Part shown: piece after piece, positions 7,322-16,363 of the stretch
Layout: each line of letters opens with the position of its first letter
Position numbering within the stretch: position 1 is the first letter of the stretch
Assembly: GCA_017640615.1 (NCBI GenBank)
Contig: JAEPQK010000001.1
Coordinates: 806,001 to 870,000, forward strand
Length of the DNA stretch: 64,000 nt
DNA from: Rhizobiaceae bacterium
Lineage (GTDB): Bacteria; Pseudomonadota; Alphaproteobacteria; Rhizobiales; Rhizobiaceae
Direction of reading: 5' to 3'
Notes under the pieces: model-generated
The model's input: the letters and a program-made list of their open reading frames with translations, nothing else
Databases searched by the model: none
What the model was told of the DNA's origin: nothing
Translations under genes and position numbers: made by a program

Positions 7322-10300
7322 CTGGCCCGGCTATTCGTCATCATCGGCGGCCTGATCGTATTGGCGCTGACCGCCGTGCTGGTGGTGCCATATTTCATCG
7401 ACTGGACAAGCTACAAGGCCGATTTCGAGCGCGAGGCGAGCCGCATTCTCGGCCGCGAGGTGATGGTGCGGGGCGATGCGCGTGCCCGTCTTCTGCCGTT
7501 GCCGTCAGTGACATTCACGGACGTCGAGGTCGCCGGCGCAGAGCCCGACAAGCCGGCGATCACGGTCGAAACCTTCTCCATGGATGCCGAGCTCGCGCCA
7601 TTCCTGCGCGGCGAGCTGCTGATTTTCGATATGCGCATCGAGCGGCCGAAAGCGCGGATTGCGATTGACGAAAACGGCACAGTCGACTGGGCGCTGCGGC
7701 CCTCTACGCCGTTCGATGCCGGCCAGGTCACGCTCGAAAAGGTCTCCATCATCGAAGGCCGGATCGATGTCGATCATTCGGCCAGCGGGCGCACACATGA
7801 GCTGACCGAGGTCAATGCCGATATTTCGGCGCGCACGCTTGCCGGCCCGTGGCGCATGACCGGCTCGATGCGGGTCGATGGATCACTGACCGCACTCAGC
7901 GTCTCGACTGGCGCTCTGGAAGACACCGGCACGATGCGGCTGCGTGTGCGCGCCGAGCCCGAGCGCTACGGTTTCGGGCTGGAAACGGACGGCCATGCGG
8001 GCCTCAGCGACGGCGTGTTCGGCTATGACGGAACATTCCGGCTTGAAGCGCGCAAGGCAGAACGGCTGCGCGGCGCGGAGGGCGAGACCTTCGAGCTTGC
8101 CAATAGCGGCCAGGCCGACAATGCGCCGCCGGCCTATCGCGTTTCGGGCGACTTCAGCCTCAATCACGAAAAGATCGATGTCGGCGAATTCCGCTTCGAA
8201 ACCGGGCCGGTTGCCGATCCCTATGTCGCGAACGGCCAGGCATCCATCGCATTGGGCACCCAGCCACGTTTCGACATTTCCGCCGATGGCGCGCAGCTGC
8301 GCTTTCAGGACGTGAAGGACGCCGAAGACGGTTCGCTGGCGCTTTCGGCGCGGCTGGCGGCCTTCAAGGAAGTGATGTTCGACCTGCCGAAGCCGGAAAT
8401 TCCCGGCACGATCGAGGTCAAGCTGCCGGCGATCGTTGCCGGCGACACCACCGTACGCAATGTCACGCTGTCGGCTCAGCCGGTGGAGAAGGGCTGGGCG
8501 ATCGCGTCGGCCTCCGCAACGCTGCCCGGGCGCGCGACGCTGGAGGGTAGCGGTTTCCTCAATGCAACATTCGGAGAGTTCGGCTTCACCGGCAACCTGC
8601 TTCTGGCAGTTGCCCAGCCTTCCGGCTTTGCGGCCTGGCTTTCGAAGGATGTTGACGAAGCGATCCGCCGTCTGCCGGCCGCCGGCTTCGAGGCCGCGGT
8701 GGAGCTCACGGAAGTGCGGCAGGTTTTCACCGGTCTGGAACTGCGCCTTGGCGATGCGGCCTTTAGCGGGCGCATCGTGAACGAGCAGCCGGCCGACCGG
8801 CGACCCTCAATGCTGGTCGAACTGGATGGCGGCGCGCTCGATGTCGAGGGGCTGGCAGCGTTCGCTTCGCTGTTTGTAGACGATAGCGGCGCGACACGGC
8901 TGGCCGATCACGACCTCGACTTCAAGATCAAGGCCGGGCCGGTCACCGTTTCCGGTATCACTGCGCAAGCTGCCGATACGGCCATGCGCCTTCGCGATGG
9001 GCGGCTTGAGATCGACCGGCTCGCACTGACGGGCGTTGAAGGTGCGTCGATCAGCGCGACCGGATCGCTGGACGATGTCGGCGGTTCTCCGGTCGGCAAG
9101 CTCGGTGCATCGGTCATCGCTGGCGATCTCGCACCGCTAATAATTCTGGCTTCGGAGCGCTTTCCCGACAATACGCTGCTGGCGGCGCTCAGCGCGCGCG
9201 CGGCGGCATTTCCGGGCATCTATGGCGATGCCAATCTGGATCTCGATCTGGATCTCGCCAAAGCGGGCGAGGGCCAGCGGCTTGCCTTCAACATAAAGAA
9301 CGGCACGCTCGGCGGCAGCACGATCGATCTCGGGCTGACGGCGACCGGCGAGTTGGACGACCCCTATGCGGCCAAGGCCGATATTTTCCTCACGGCCAGC
9401 AATGACGAACCCGGAGCCGTCTACGCGCTCTACGGCATTCCCGCGCTGCCCTTCGGCTTCGCCGGTGCATTGGGGACCGAACTCGAAATCGCGGGCGTTC
9501 TCAAGGACGGCGCCGCGGCGACATTCCGTGCGGCTGGCGATGGCATTACCGCCACTTTCGAAGGCACGGTGAGCGCCGATGCGGCGAGATTTGCGGTCAA
9601 TGGCGACGGCAAACTCGATGCGGAGGACCTCGAGCCGTATCTGATGACTGCCGGCGTCACGCTGCCGGGAATGGGGCTTGGCGTGCCGGCTTCGCTTTCC
9701 GCCAATCTTGACCTCGCCGACGGTGTTCTCATTGCCTCGGGCCTTTCGGGCACGGTGGGTGGCAACGCGCTCAATGGCGACATCAACGCGACCGTGCGGG
9801 ACGGGCTGCCGCATTTCACCGGCGCGCTCAATATGGAGGCGCTCGACCTCGGTCTCGTCGTGGCTGCGGTGCTCGGCGAAGCTTCCATGGACATGGAGGC
9901 CGGCGGGGTGTGGCCGCGCATTCCCTTTGAGCCCGCCGCGCGGCCGCCGTTCACGGCCGAGCTTGAGCTCAATGCCAGCAGCCTGACGCTTAACGGTATC
10001 GAAAAGGCGCGCAACGCTAAATTGTCCGGCCGGCTCAATCGCGAAGGCGCGCGGCTTACGCGAGCTTCCGCCGATTATTTCGGCGGCACGATCGGCGGTC
10101 TTGTCGAACTTAGCAACAATGGCGGCACGGGCCTGCTTTCCGGCCAGATCAGGATTGCCGATGCGCCACTCAGCGAGCTTGTGCCGGGCGACGGGATCAA
10201 GGGTACGGCCGACCTCTCCGCCAGCCTGACCGCGAACGGCAAATCGATCGAAGGCATGATGGCTTCGCTTTCGGGCTCCGGCACGGCGACGGTGCGCGAA

Positions 10301-11089
10301 CTGGAGATACCAGGTTTCGCGCCAGATGCTCTGTCGGGAATACTGACCGTCGCCGACGAGGCTGGAACCGAGATCGACACCGAACGCACCGCCGCCTTCG
10401 CTCCGGCGATGATCCAGGGCGGAACTTTCGCGGCGGAGGCGAGTGAATTCGCGATCACCATTGCGGGCGGGGTGCTGCGCGCGCCGCCGGTCGTGCTGTC
10501 GCGGCCGGAAGCTAGCCTGACCGTGGAGGCGCGCGCCGACCTTGGCTCGGGGACCGTTGGAGCCTCAGGCGAGTTGATCTACGACGCCGGCCTTGAGGCC
10601 GTGGTTGGGGCTGAACCCGCCGTGCGCTTCGAGGCCGAAGGAGAGCCCGGTGCCGTGCAGGTCAAGCTCGACATCGGGCCGCTTGCGCAGTTCCTCACCC
10701 AGCGCGCTCTGGAGCGCGAGCAGGCGCGCGTGGAGGCCATGCAGGCGCAGCTTCTCGAGCGCCAGCGCTTGCGGCGCGAGGTGCGCTACTACGCATCGCT
10801 GCAGTTTGAGCGCGATCAGCTTGCGGAGGAGCAGCGGCGCGAAGAGGAAGAGGCACGCGCGGCGCAGGAGGCGCGTAAGGCGGCCCAAGAGGCTGAAGCC
10901 CGGCGGCAGGCGGAAGAGGCTGCGCGGCTGAAAGCGGAGCAGGAGGCGCGCCGCGCGGCCGAACTCGAAGCGCAGCTGCGCGCGAACGAGGCCGTGGAAG
11001 AGGCGCCGGACGTCGAGCGCGAACCGCTGCCGCCGCCAAGCCGCAGCAACCTCACACTCGACGGGCTGTTGCGCGCGATCGAGGAATGA
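7322..11089 (+). CDS. large AsmA family protein, probable CTG start
   Basis: Protein of about 1255 residues with a single N-terminal membrane anchor (ARLFVIIGGLIVLALTAVLV), a long periplasmic beta-rich region and a charged C-terminal coiled coil of Glu, Ala and Arg (roughly the last 120 residues). AsmA proteins are bridge-like proteins linked to outer-membrane lipid homeostasis. No ATG or GTG lies at the natural N-terminus: CTG at 7322 is preceded by GGAG (7311-7314, 7-bp spacing) and is followed by ARLF, where homologues usually read MARLF. A TTG at 7361 would cut the membrane segment in half. CTG initiation is therefore inferred. Confidence 0.85.
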   Translation: MARLFVIIGGLIVLALTAVLVVPYFIDWTSYKADFEREASRILGREVMVRGDARARLLPLPSVTFTDVEVAGAEPDKPAITVETFSMDAELAPFLRGELLIFDMRIERPKARIAIDENGTVDWALRPSTPFDAGQVTLEKVSIIEGRIDVDHSASGRTHELTEVNADISARTLAGPWRMTGSMRVDGSLTALSVSTGALEDTGTMRLRVRAEPERYGFGLETDGHAGLSDGVFGYDGTFRLEARKAERLRGAEGETFELANSGQADNAPPAYRVSGDFSLNHEKIDVGEFRFETGPVADPYVANGQASIALGTQPRFDISADGAQLRFQDVKDAEDGSLALSARLAAFKEVMFDLPKPEIPGTIEVKLPAIVAGDTTVRNVTLSAQPVEKGWAIASASATLPGRATLEGSGFLNATFGEFGFTGNLLLAVAQPSGFAAWLSKDVDEAIRRLPAAGFEAAVELTEVRQVFTGLELRLGDAAFSGRIVNEQPADRRPSMLVELDGGALDVEGLAAFASLFVDDSGATRLADHDLDFKIKAGPVTVSGITAQAADTAMRLRDGRLEIDRLALTGVEGASISATGSLDDVGGSPVGKLGASVIAGDLAPLIILASERFPDNTLLAALSARAAAFPGIYGDANLDLDLDLAKAGEGQRLAFNIKNGTLGGSTIDLGLTATGELDDPYAAKADIFLTASNDEPGAVYALYGIPALPFGFAGALGTELEIAGVLKDGAAATFRAAGDGITATFEGTVSADAARFAVNGDGKLDAEDLEPYLMTAGVTLPGMGLGVPASLSANLDLADGVLIASGLSGTVGGNALNGDINATVRDGLPHFTGALNMEALDLGLVVAAVLGEASMDMEAGGVWPRIPFEPAARPPFTAELELNASSLTLNGIEKARNAKLSGRLNREGARLTRASADYFGGTIGGLVELSNNGGTGLLSGQIRIADAPLSELVPGDGIKGTADLSASLTANGKSIEGMMASLSGSGTATVRELEIPGFAPDALSGILTVADEAGTEIDTERTAAFAPAMIQGGTFAAEASEFAITIAGGVLRAPPVVLSRPEASLTVEARADLGSGTVGASGELIYDAGLEAVVGAEPAVRFEAEGEPGAVQVKLDIGPLAQFLTQRALEREQARVEAMQAQLLERQRLRREVRYYASLQFERDQLAEEQRREEEEARAAQEARKAAQEAEARRQAEEAARLKAEQEARRAAELEAQLRANEAVEEAPDVEREPLPPPSRSNLTLDGLLRAIEE

Positions 11090-11158
11090 TCGCGCTTCAA
11101 CGCCTCTTCATGCGTTGATTCAAATGGCTGCCAGTTTGATTCTGGCGAGTTGCCTAAG

Positions 11159-11410
11159 TCACTGAAATTGAAGGATGTTCTTAGGCGCTAGCTGACGCGC
11201 GCGCTTCAGCTCGTTGAGCACGAACAGTCGGAGCGCGGAGGACAGATTGGTTTCTGAGTCTCTTTCGGCGTCGATTTCAGCGATGAGCGCGGCAAGGGAG
11301 ATGCCGCGCGTTTCGGCGATTGCGTTGAGCTCGGCCTGAAACGCATCCTCAATGGAATAGCTGGTGCGGTGGCCGCCGATTGAGACCGAGCGCTTGCGGA
11401 CCGTGCTCAA
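11159..11410 (-). CDS. ribbon-helix-helix domain protein
   Basis: Protein of 83 residues whose N-terminus reads KRSVSIGGHRTSYSIEDAFQ, typical of the RHH_4 family of small alphaproteobacterial DNA-binding or regulatory proteins. The start is a TTG at 11410 that overlaps the TGA of the upstream DUF4169 gene (TTGA), so translation is probably coupled. It is the last gene of a minus-strand group sspB, DUF4169, RHH. The regulatory target is unknown. Confidence 0.8.
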   Translation of the reverse strand: MSTVRKRSVSIGGHRTSYSIEDAFQAELNAIAETRGISLAALIAEIDAERDSETNLSSALRLFVLNELKRARQLAPKNILQFQ

Positions 11411-11598
11411 TCCGGGTCATCCGCCGTATCGCGGCGATGTGCCTCGTGGAGTTGCGCGTGACGCTTCTCGGCGGCCTTGCGCTGCTTGCGTACTGCTGTG
11501 TTCTCACCGAAGAGTGCGCGGTTCTGTTCGGCCTGGCCAGCACGTTCTTCGCGTTTGCGCCGCTTGCGTGCCTGGCGAAGATTGACGATCTCGGCCAT
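11407..11598 (-). CDS. DUF4169 family small basic protein
   Basis: Protein of 63 residues starting MAEIVNLRQARKRRKR, strongly basic and largely helical, matching the DUF4169 family conserved in Hyphomicrobiales with no assigned function. It starts 10 bp after the sspB stop and overlaps the RHH gene by 4 bp, so the three are likely one transcript. Confidence 0.85.
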   Translation of the reverse strand: MAEIVNLRQARKRRKREERAGQAEQNRALFGENTAVRKQRKAAEKRHAQLHEAHRRDTADDPD

Positions 11599-11608
11599 CG
11601 CTGCCGGG

Positions 11609-12160
11609 CTATTTCTTGCGGAAGGAATCCAGCGAGACGACTTCGGCGCCCTTGCCGGGAGCCTCTTCTTCGTCGTCCCCGTCTTTCTTGTCCGCCTTGC
11701 TCTTCTTCGCGGCTGGAGCCTTGCTCTTGGGTTCCTTCGCCTGTTCCTCAGCCGGTTTGGCTTCGGGCAGCGACTGGACGGATTCGTTTGCGGCATCCGC
11801 CTCGGGCTTCACGTCGAATTCGAGCTCGAAGCTGACGGAGGGATCGTAGAAGCCGCGCACGGCGGAGAAGGGGATTTCGAGCTTCTCGGGCACGTCGGAG
11901 AAGGACAGGCCGATCTCGAAGCCGGCGTCGGTCACTTTCAAATCCCAGTACTGGTACTGGATGACGATCGTCATCTGGTCGGGATAGCGCTCGCGCAGGC
12001 GCGAGGAAATGCGCACGCCCGGCGCGTCGGTGACAAAGGTGATGAAGAAATGATGGTTGCCGGGCAGACCCGTTTTCGCCACTTCCGCAAGCACCTTGCG
12101 CATGACGCCGCGCAGCGCTTCCTGGGCCAGAATATCGTAGCGTATGTGATCGTCTGCCAT
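11609..12160 (-). CDS. sspB: ClpXP adaptor SspB family protein
   Basis: Protein of 183 residues. Residues 1-120 form the alpha-type SspB domain (IRYDILAQEALRGVM; FFITFVTDAPGV; QYQYWDLKV). A linker rich in Ala, Lys, Glu and Pro follows, then a short conserved tail ending EVVSLDSFRKK, equivalent to the ClpX-binding XB motif. SspB tethers ssrA-tagged proteins to ClpX for degradation. The gene sits directly downstream of the tmRNA gene on the same strand, and DUF4169 follows 10 bp later. Confidence 0.92.
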   Translation of the reverse strand: MADDHIRYDILAQEALRGVMRKVLAEVAKTGLPGNHHFFITFVTDAPGVRISSRLRERYPDQMTIVIQYQYWDLKVTDAGFEIGLSFSDVPEKLEIPFSAVRGFYDPSVSFELEFDVKPEADAANESVQSLPEAKPAEEQAKEPKSKAPAAKKSKADKKDGDDEEEAPGKGAEVVSLDSFRKK

Positions 12161-12289
12161 TGGTCTCAGCGGCGTCCTCGACTCGTGGCATCAGGTTTAG
12201 ACCAAGTTCGCCGTGCATTGAAACAGTTCTGTGCCGCAATCCGTGGGTAACGGCCCTGTTTCGCGTGTGGCAGTGCGCGACGCTGCGTA

Positions 12290-12630
12290 AGAATCGGTAC
12301 CTGCCGGGAAAGAAGTGGAGGCTTCTGTTGCCAGGTGCCTCCGAACCCCGCCTGCAGGGGCTAACCCACAGGGCTTAATTCGAGACTATCGCGCCGCATT
12401 AAGCAGCGAGACGTGCCTCAGCATAGTTGTCGTTTGCAACTACAAAGTAGCCCGATAACGGTGGTACCATGCCGGGCAAAAGTCCGATCTTTACACCCTC
12501 GTCGATCCTATTTCGCCCCCATCAACAGCCGCCGTGGCCGGCGGTTCTTGGTGGAGGCGCCGGGTACCGCCCCCGGGTCCGAATGGCTTATTACATCGGC
12601 CGTTTATCGCCATAGTCGGCTTGCGCCGAC
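12290..12630 (-). ncRNA. ssrA: two-piece (permuted) tmRNA, ssrA; ends approximate
   Basis: The minus strand carries the alphaproteobacterial permuted order: acceptor piece first, ending CCACCA at 12549, then the coding piece starting GGGGGCG at 12520. These ends pair in a 7-bp acceptor stem with a G3-U pair, the alanyl-tRNA synthetase identity element. The tag frame (12437 down to 12402, stop 12401-12399) encodes ANDNYAEARLAA. A hairpin GTCGGC/GCCGAC with a tetraloop opens the acceptor piece (12630-12615) and a TATATT -10-like box lies just upstream (12642-12637). The outer 3' end of the coding piece is uncertain. tmRNA rescues stalled ribosomes and tags products for ClpXP. Confidence 0.95.
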
Positions 12631-12738
12631 GGGTTGAATATAGGGCGTGAAAGCTGGCTTTGAAAGGGCATTTGGCAGGGAGATTGACCTTCGCGCCCGT
12701 AATGAGCGACCTTCTAGCCAGCGGCTTGGGGGAGCGGC

Positions 12739-13050
12739 ATGACAGACCATCTGGCAGATGTGCGCCGATACGATGCATTGGCCGATCCAATGATCGTGGA
12801 CCGGATCGTGAAACATCTCGGTGTCGCGCTTCACAATCGGGATTCGGCATTGGTTGCGTGTACCGACGTGTCGGAGCGGGAACGGGTGCGCGAGAAATGG
12901 TGCGAAAAGAAGCTTGGCTGTGAGGACGCGGAGCGTGCCGACCGCACTGTCGATCTCGTGTGCCAAACCATGGCCCGCGACAACCATAAGAACCGTGTGA
13001 CGTTCTACTATCTGGTTGCCAAACATCTCGGGAAGCTCGGCGAGATCTAG
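12739..13050 (+). CDS. DUF2853 family protein
   Basis: Protein of 103 residues (MTDHLADVRRYDALAD...KNRVTFYYLVAKHLGKL) matching the DUF2853 family of small cytoplasmic helical proteins. It is preceded by GGGGGAG-like sequence just upstream of the ATG. It faces away from tmRNA and stands alone. Function unknown. Confidence 0.85.
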   Translation: MTDHLADVRRYDALADPMIVDRIVKHLGVALHNRDSALVACTDVSERERVREKWCEKKLGCEDAERADRTVDLVCQTMARDNHKNRVTFYYLVAKHLGKLGEI

Positions 13051-13148
13051 CCGCCCACTCGCGCCGAAGTGACCGGCATGTGTAGAAGCGTGTGCGGCAC
13101 GCCGGCGTGAGCGGTGTTATGCGGGCTCAACGCCGACAGGAGAGCCAG

Positions 13149-13607
13149 ATGATACGCAGGCAATTTTTCGCTTTCGCAGCAGGCGCTGCAGCACTCGCCG
13201 TTTCCGCAGGGCACGCATTCGCTGCCAAAGCCTCCGTCTATACCGGCGTTGTCGATGGAACGGGCGCCGCCGGCTATGACGTCGTTGCCTATCAGACGCA
13301 GAACGACGCCGTTCCCGGCGATGCGACAATCACAGCGACGCATGACGGCATCACCTATCGTTTCGCGAGCGAGGACAATCGCGCGGCGTTTTCGGCTGAC
13401 CCTGAAAAATACCTTCCGCGTTATGGCGGCTATTGCGCATGGGCCGTCTCGCAGGGCTACACCGCGCATGGTGACCCGGAGGCCTGGAGCGTGGTCGACG
13501 GAGCGCTCTACCTCAACTACTCCAAAAGCGTGCGTTCGCGCTGGCAGCAGGATACGGCCGGCAACATTTCCAAGGGCGACGCCAATTGGCCGGGCGTGCT
13601 GGAATAG
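13149..13607 (+). CDS. exported YHS domain protein
   Basis: Protein of 152 residues beginning MIRRQFFAFAAGAAALAVSAG, an export signal with a twin Arg that could be Tat or Sec. The mature part is a YHS-like domain (GYDVVAYQ; YGGYCAWAVSQGY) common in periplasmic proteins near redox and metal genes. AGGAG precedes the ATG at 13149, which is preferred over upstream in-frame starts because the signal peptide begins there. Single Cys in the domain. Function uncertain. Confidence 0.85.
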   Translation: MIRRQFFAFAAGAAALAVSAGHAFAAKASVYTGVVDGTGAAGYDVVAYQTQNDAVPGDATITATHDGITYRFASEDNRAAFSADPEKYLPRYGGYCAWAVSQGYTAHGDPEAWSVVDGALYLNYSKSVRSRWQQDTAGNISKGDANWPGVLE

Positions 13608-13692
13608 GCTTATCCACGGTTCGGCTGCCGGTGGCTGATGCACCGGCCGGCCGCTGGGGTTATGCTCACCGGCACACCGAATCGGCAGGCCC

Positions 13693-14586
13693 ATGAGACA
13701 TCCCGAGCAGCAATATCTCGACCTGATGCAGGACATCATGGAGAACGGCGACCGGCGCGTCGATCGCACCGGCGTCGGCACGCTTTCGCTGCTTGGCGCA
13801 ATGGCGCGGTTCGATATCAGCGGCGGGCAAGTGCCGATCCTCACCACCAAACGCGTTTACTGGAAGACCGCGGTGAAGGAGATGCTGTGGTTTCTGACCG
13901 GCGGCACCAACATCCGGCCCCTGCTTGAAAACAATGTGCGTATCTGGAGCGACTGGCCGCTCGCGCATTACCGCCGCGAAACCGGGGAGGAGATCAGCCA
14001 GGCCGACTTCGAGGCGCGTGTTATCGCCGACGCCGCGTTTGCCGCGCGCTGGGGCGAGCTCGGGCCCGTCTATGGCAAGCAATGGCGGCGCTGGATCGGC
14101 GCGGATGGGCGCGAATACGACCAGATCGCCGAGGTCATCGAGCTGCTGAAAACCAATCCGACGAGCCGGCGCATCCTCTTCCATGGCTGGAACGTGGCTG
14201 AACTCGACCAGATGGCCCTGCCGCCATGCCACATGGTCTATCAGTTCCATGTGGCCGACGGGCGGCTCTCATGCCTCATGTTCCAGCGCTCGGCCGATAT
14301 TCTGCTTGGCGTGCCGTTCAATTTTGCCGGCGCGGTGGCGCTTCAGATGATGATCGCACAGCAGGCGGAACTGGAGCTCGGCTCGTTCGTCTGGATGGGT
14401 GGCGACGTGCATCTTTACCTCAACCATCTGGATCAGGCGCGCGAGCAGCTGTCGCGCGAACCGCGGCCGCTGCCGACAATGCGGCTCTCGCGCAAGGCAG
14501 CCAGCATCGACGATTATCGCATCGAGGATTTCGAAGTCCTCGGCTATGAGCCGCATGCTGCCATCCGGGCCGACGTTGCGGTTTAG
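13693..14586 (+). CDS. thyA: thymidylate synthase
   Basis: Protein of 297 residues converting dUMP to dTMP with methylenetetrahydrofolate. The catalytic Cys is C179 in LPPCHMVYQF, with the nucleotide-binding RRILFHGWN before it and the folate/dUMP segment FNFAGAVALQMM after it. It is about 30 residues longer than E. coli ThyA because of an insert around residues 90-120, as in the long-form enzymes. folA follows after 21 bp, the usual operon that regenerates tetrahydrofolate. Confidence 0.97.
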   Translation: MRHPEQQYLDLMQDIMENGDRRVDRTGVGTLSLLGAMARFDISGGQVPILTTKRVYWKTAVKEMLWFLTGGTNIRPLLENNVRIWSDWPLAHYRRETGEEISQADFEARVIADAAFAARWGELGPVYGKQWRRWIGADGREYDQIAEVIELLKTNPTSRRILFHGWNVAELDQMALPPCHMVYQFHVADGRLSCLMFQRSADILLGVPFNFAGAVALQMMIAQQAELELGSFVWMGGDVHLYLNHLDQAREQLSREPRPLPTMRLSRKAASIDDYRIEDFEVLGYEPHAAIRADVAV

Positions 14587-14607
14587 ACCGCGGTTTTCGG
14601 GGCCCGA

Positions 14608-15102
14608 ATGACGATCAGCATCATCGTTGCGATTGCCGAAAACGGGGTGATCGGCGCCAATAATGACATGCCTTGGCGGCTTTCGACCGACCTCAAGCGT
14701 TTCAAGGCGCTGACGACCGGTAAGCCGATCATTATGGGCCGCAAGACCTGGGAGAGTTTTCCGAAACGGCCGCTGCCCAACCGGCGCAACATGGTTGTGA
14801 CGCGCAATCGCGAATATGACGCGCCGGAGGCGGAACTGTTTTCGTCATTGGATGAGGCATTTGACGCCGCCGGCGACGACGTCTGGGTGCTGGGCGGCGG
14901 CGAAATCTATGCGCAGGCATTGCCCCGCGTGGACGAATTACATGTCACGCATGTCGAGGCTGCGATCAGCGGCGACACGGTTTTCCCTCAAATCGATCCG
15001 AAGATATGGTGCAAGGTATCGGAAGAGGCGGTGCCGGCCGGCGAAAAGGACGATTACGCCACGCGCTATACGGTTTACGAACGCAGGCCGTCCGTGCCAT
15101 GA
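14608..15102 (+). CDS. folA: dihydrofolate reductase
   Basis: Protein of 164 residues with the DHFR core: GVIGANNDMPWRL near the N-terminus, IMGRKTWESF in the middle and WVLGGGEIYAQAL before the C-terminal third. It reduces dihydrofolate produced by the thymidylate synthase encoded 21 bp upstream. Acid residue D27-equivalent lies in the NNDMPW segment. Ordinary length. Confidence 0.97.
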   Translation: MTISIIVAIAENGVIGANNDMPWRLSTDLKRFKALTTGKPIIMGRKTWESFPKRPLPNRRNMVVTRNREYDAPEAELFSSLDEAFDAAGDDVWVLGGGEIYAQALPRVDELHVTHVEAAISGDTVFPQIDPKIWCKVSEEAVPAGEKDDYATRYTVYERRPSVP

Positions 15103-15244
15103 CGACGCCGGAATGCGTTTGGAATGGCCTCGAAACGAGGCCGGCTAGCCAAGCGGTGCGTTGAAAGCGCGGCGGGCGGTACCTATAACGAACAAAAACG
15201 GGTGGTTCCGGCCAATTCCTGCCGGACAAACGAAGAGGAAATCC

Positions 15245-16363
15245 ATGCCCTGGAGCAATCAGACCGGCGGCGGCCCTTGGGGCGGCGGTGGCGGAAACAA
15301 TGGCAGCGGCGGCGGTGGCGGACCCTGGGGTCCCGGTTCCGGCGGACGCGGGCCGCAAGGCAGCCCGCCCGACCTTGAGGACATCATCCGGCGCGGCCAG
15401 GACCGGCTGAAGCAGGCGCTGCCCGGTGGCGGGCGCGCGAACCCCATGCTGTTCGGCCTGATCGCCGTTGCACTCATTGCCGTTTGGATATTCCAGGCAA
15501 TTTACACCGTGCAGCCGGACGAACTGGCCGTGGAACTGCGCTTCGGCAAGCCGAAAGACGAGATTTCGGAGCCCGGCCTGCACTTCCACTGGTGGCCGGT
15601 GGAGACCGTGGAAAAAGCCAATGTGGCCGAAAAGCTGATCAATATCGGCGAAGTGCGCGGCAGCGCGTCATCGGGCCTGATGCTTTCGGGCGACCAGAAC
15701 ATCGTCGACGTCAAATTCTCCGTCGCCTATCAGGTCGCCGATCCCAACGAATATTTGTTCAACGTCGCCAACCCGGACGAAATGCTGCGGCAGATCGCTG
15801 AAAGTGCGGTGCGCGAGGTTGTGGGCAGGCGTCCTGCACAGGACATTTTCCGCGACGACCGGCAAGGCATCGCGGAAGACGTTCGCAGCATCGTGCAGGG
15901 ATCGCTGGACGATTACGGCACCGGGCTCAGCATCAATGCGATCTCGATCGAGGACGCCGCGCCGCCGCGCGAGGTGGCCGACGCGTTCGATGAGGTGCAG
16001 CGTGCGGAGCAGGACGAAGACCGCTTCGTTGAGGAATCCAACCAGTATTCGAACCAGCAGCTCGGTCAGGCACGCGGTGAAGCCGCGCAAATCCGCGAAG
16101 AAGCGGCAGCCTACAAAAACCGTGTCGTGCTGGAGGCCCAAGGTGAGGCGCAGCGCTTCATCTCCGTCTACGACGAATACGCCAAGGCGCCTGATGTAAC
16201 CCGCCGCCGCCTTTTCCTCGAGACGATGGAAAATGTGCTGAAGGGTTCCAACAAGGTGATTGTCGACGAGAAAGGCGGCTCGGGGGTGATCCCCTATCTG
16301 CCGTTGCCTGAGCTCAACCAGAGACAGGGCAGCACCAACCGCACGCTGGGAGGCGACAACTGA
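15245..16363 (+). CDS. hflK: FtsH protease modulator HflK
   Basis: Protein of 372 residues: Gly-rich N-terminal tail (first 45 residues), one transmembrane segment (LFGLIAVALIAVWIFQAI) and a periplasmic SPFH/band-7 domain with a coiled coil (EEAAAYKNRVVLEAQGEAQRF). With HflC it forms a membrane cage around FtsH and modulates membrane-protein quality control. GAGGAA lies just upstream of the ATG. Its TGA overlaps the hflC ATG by one base. Confidence 0.95.
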   Translation: MPWSNQTGGGPWGGGGGNNGSGGGGGPWGPGSGGRGPQGSPPDLEDIIRRGQDRLKQALPGGGRANPMLFGLIAVALIAVWIFQAIYTVQPDELAVELRFGKPKDEISEPGLHFHWWPVETVEKANVAEKLINIGEVRGSASSGLMLSGDQNIVDVKFSVAYQVADPNEYLFNVANPDEMLRQIAESAVREVVGRRPAQDIFRDDRQGIAEDVRSIVQGSLDDYGTGLSINAISIEDAAPPREVADAFDEVQRAEQDEDRFVEESNQYSNQQLGQARGEAAQIREEAAAYKNRVVLEAQGEAQRFISVYDEYAKAPDVTRRRLFLETMENVLKGSNKVIVDEKGGSGVIPYLPLPELNQRQGSTNRTLGGDN

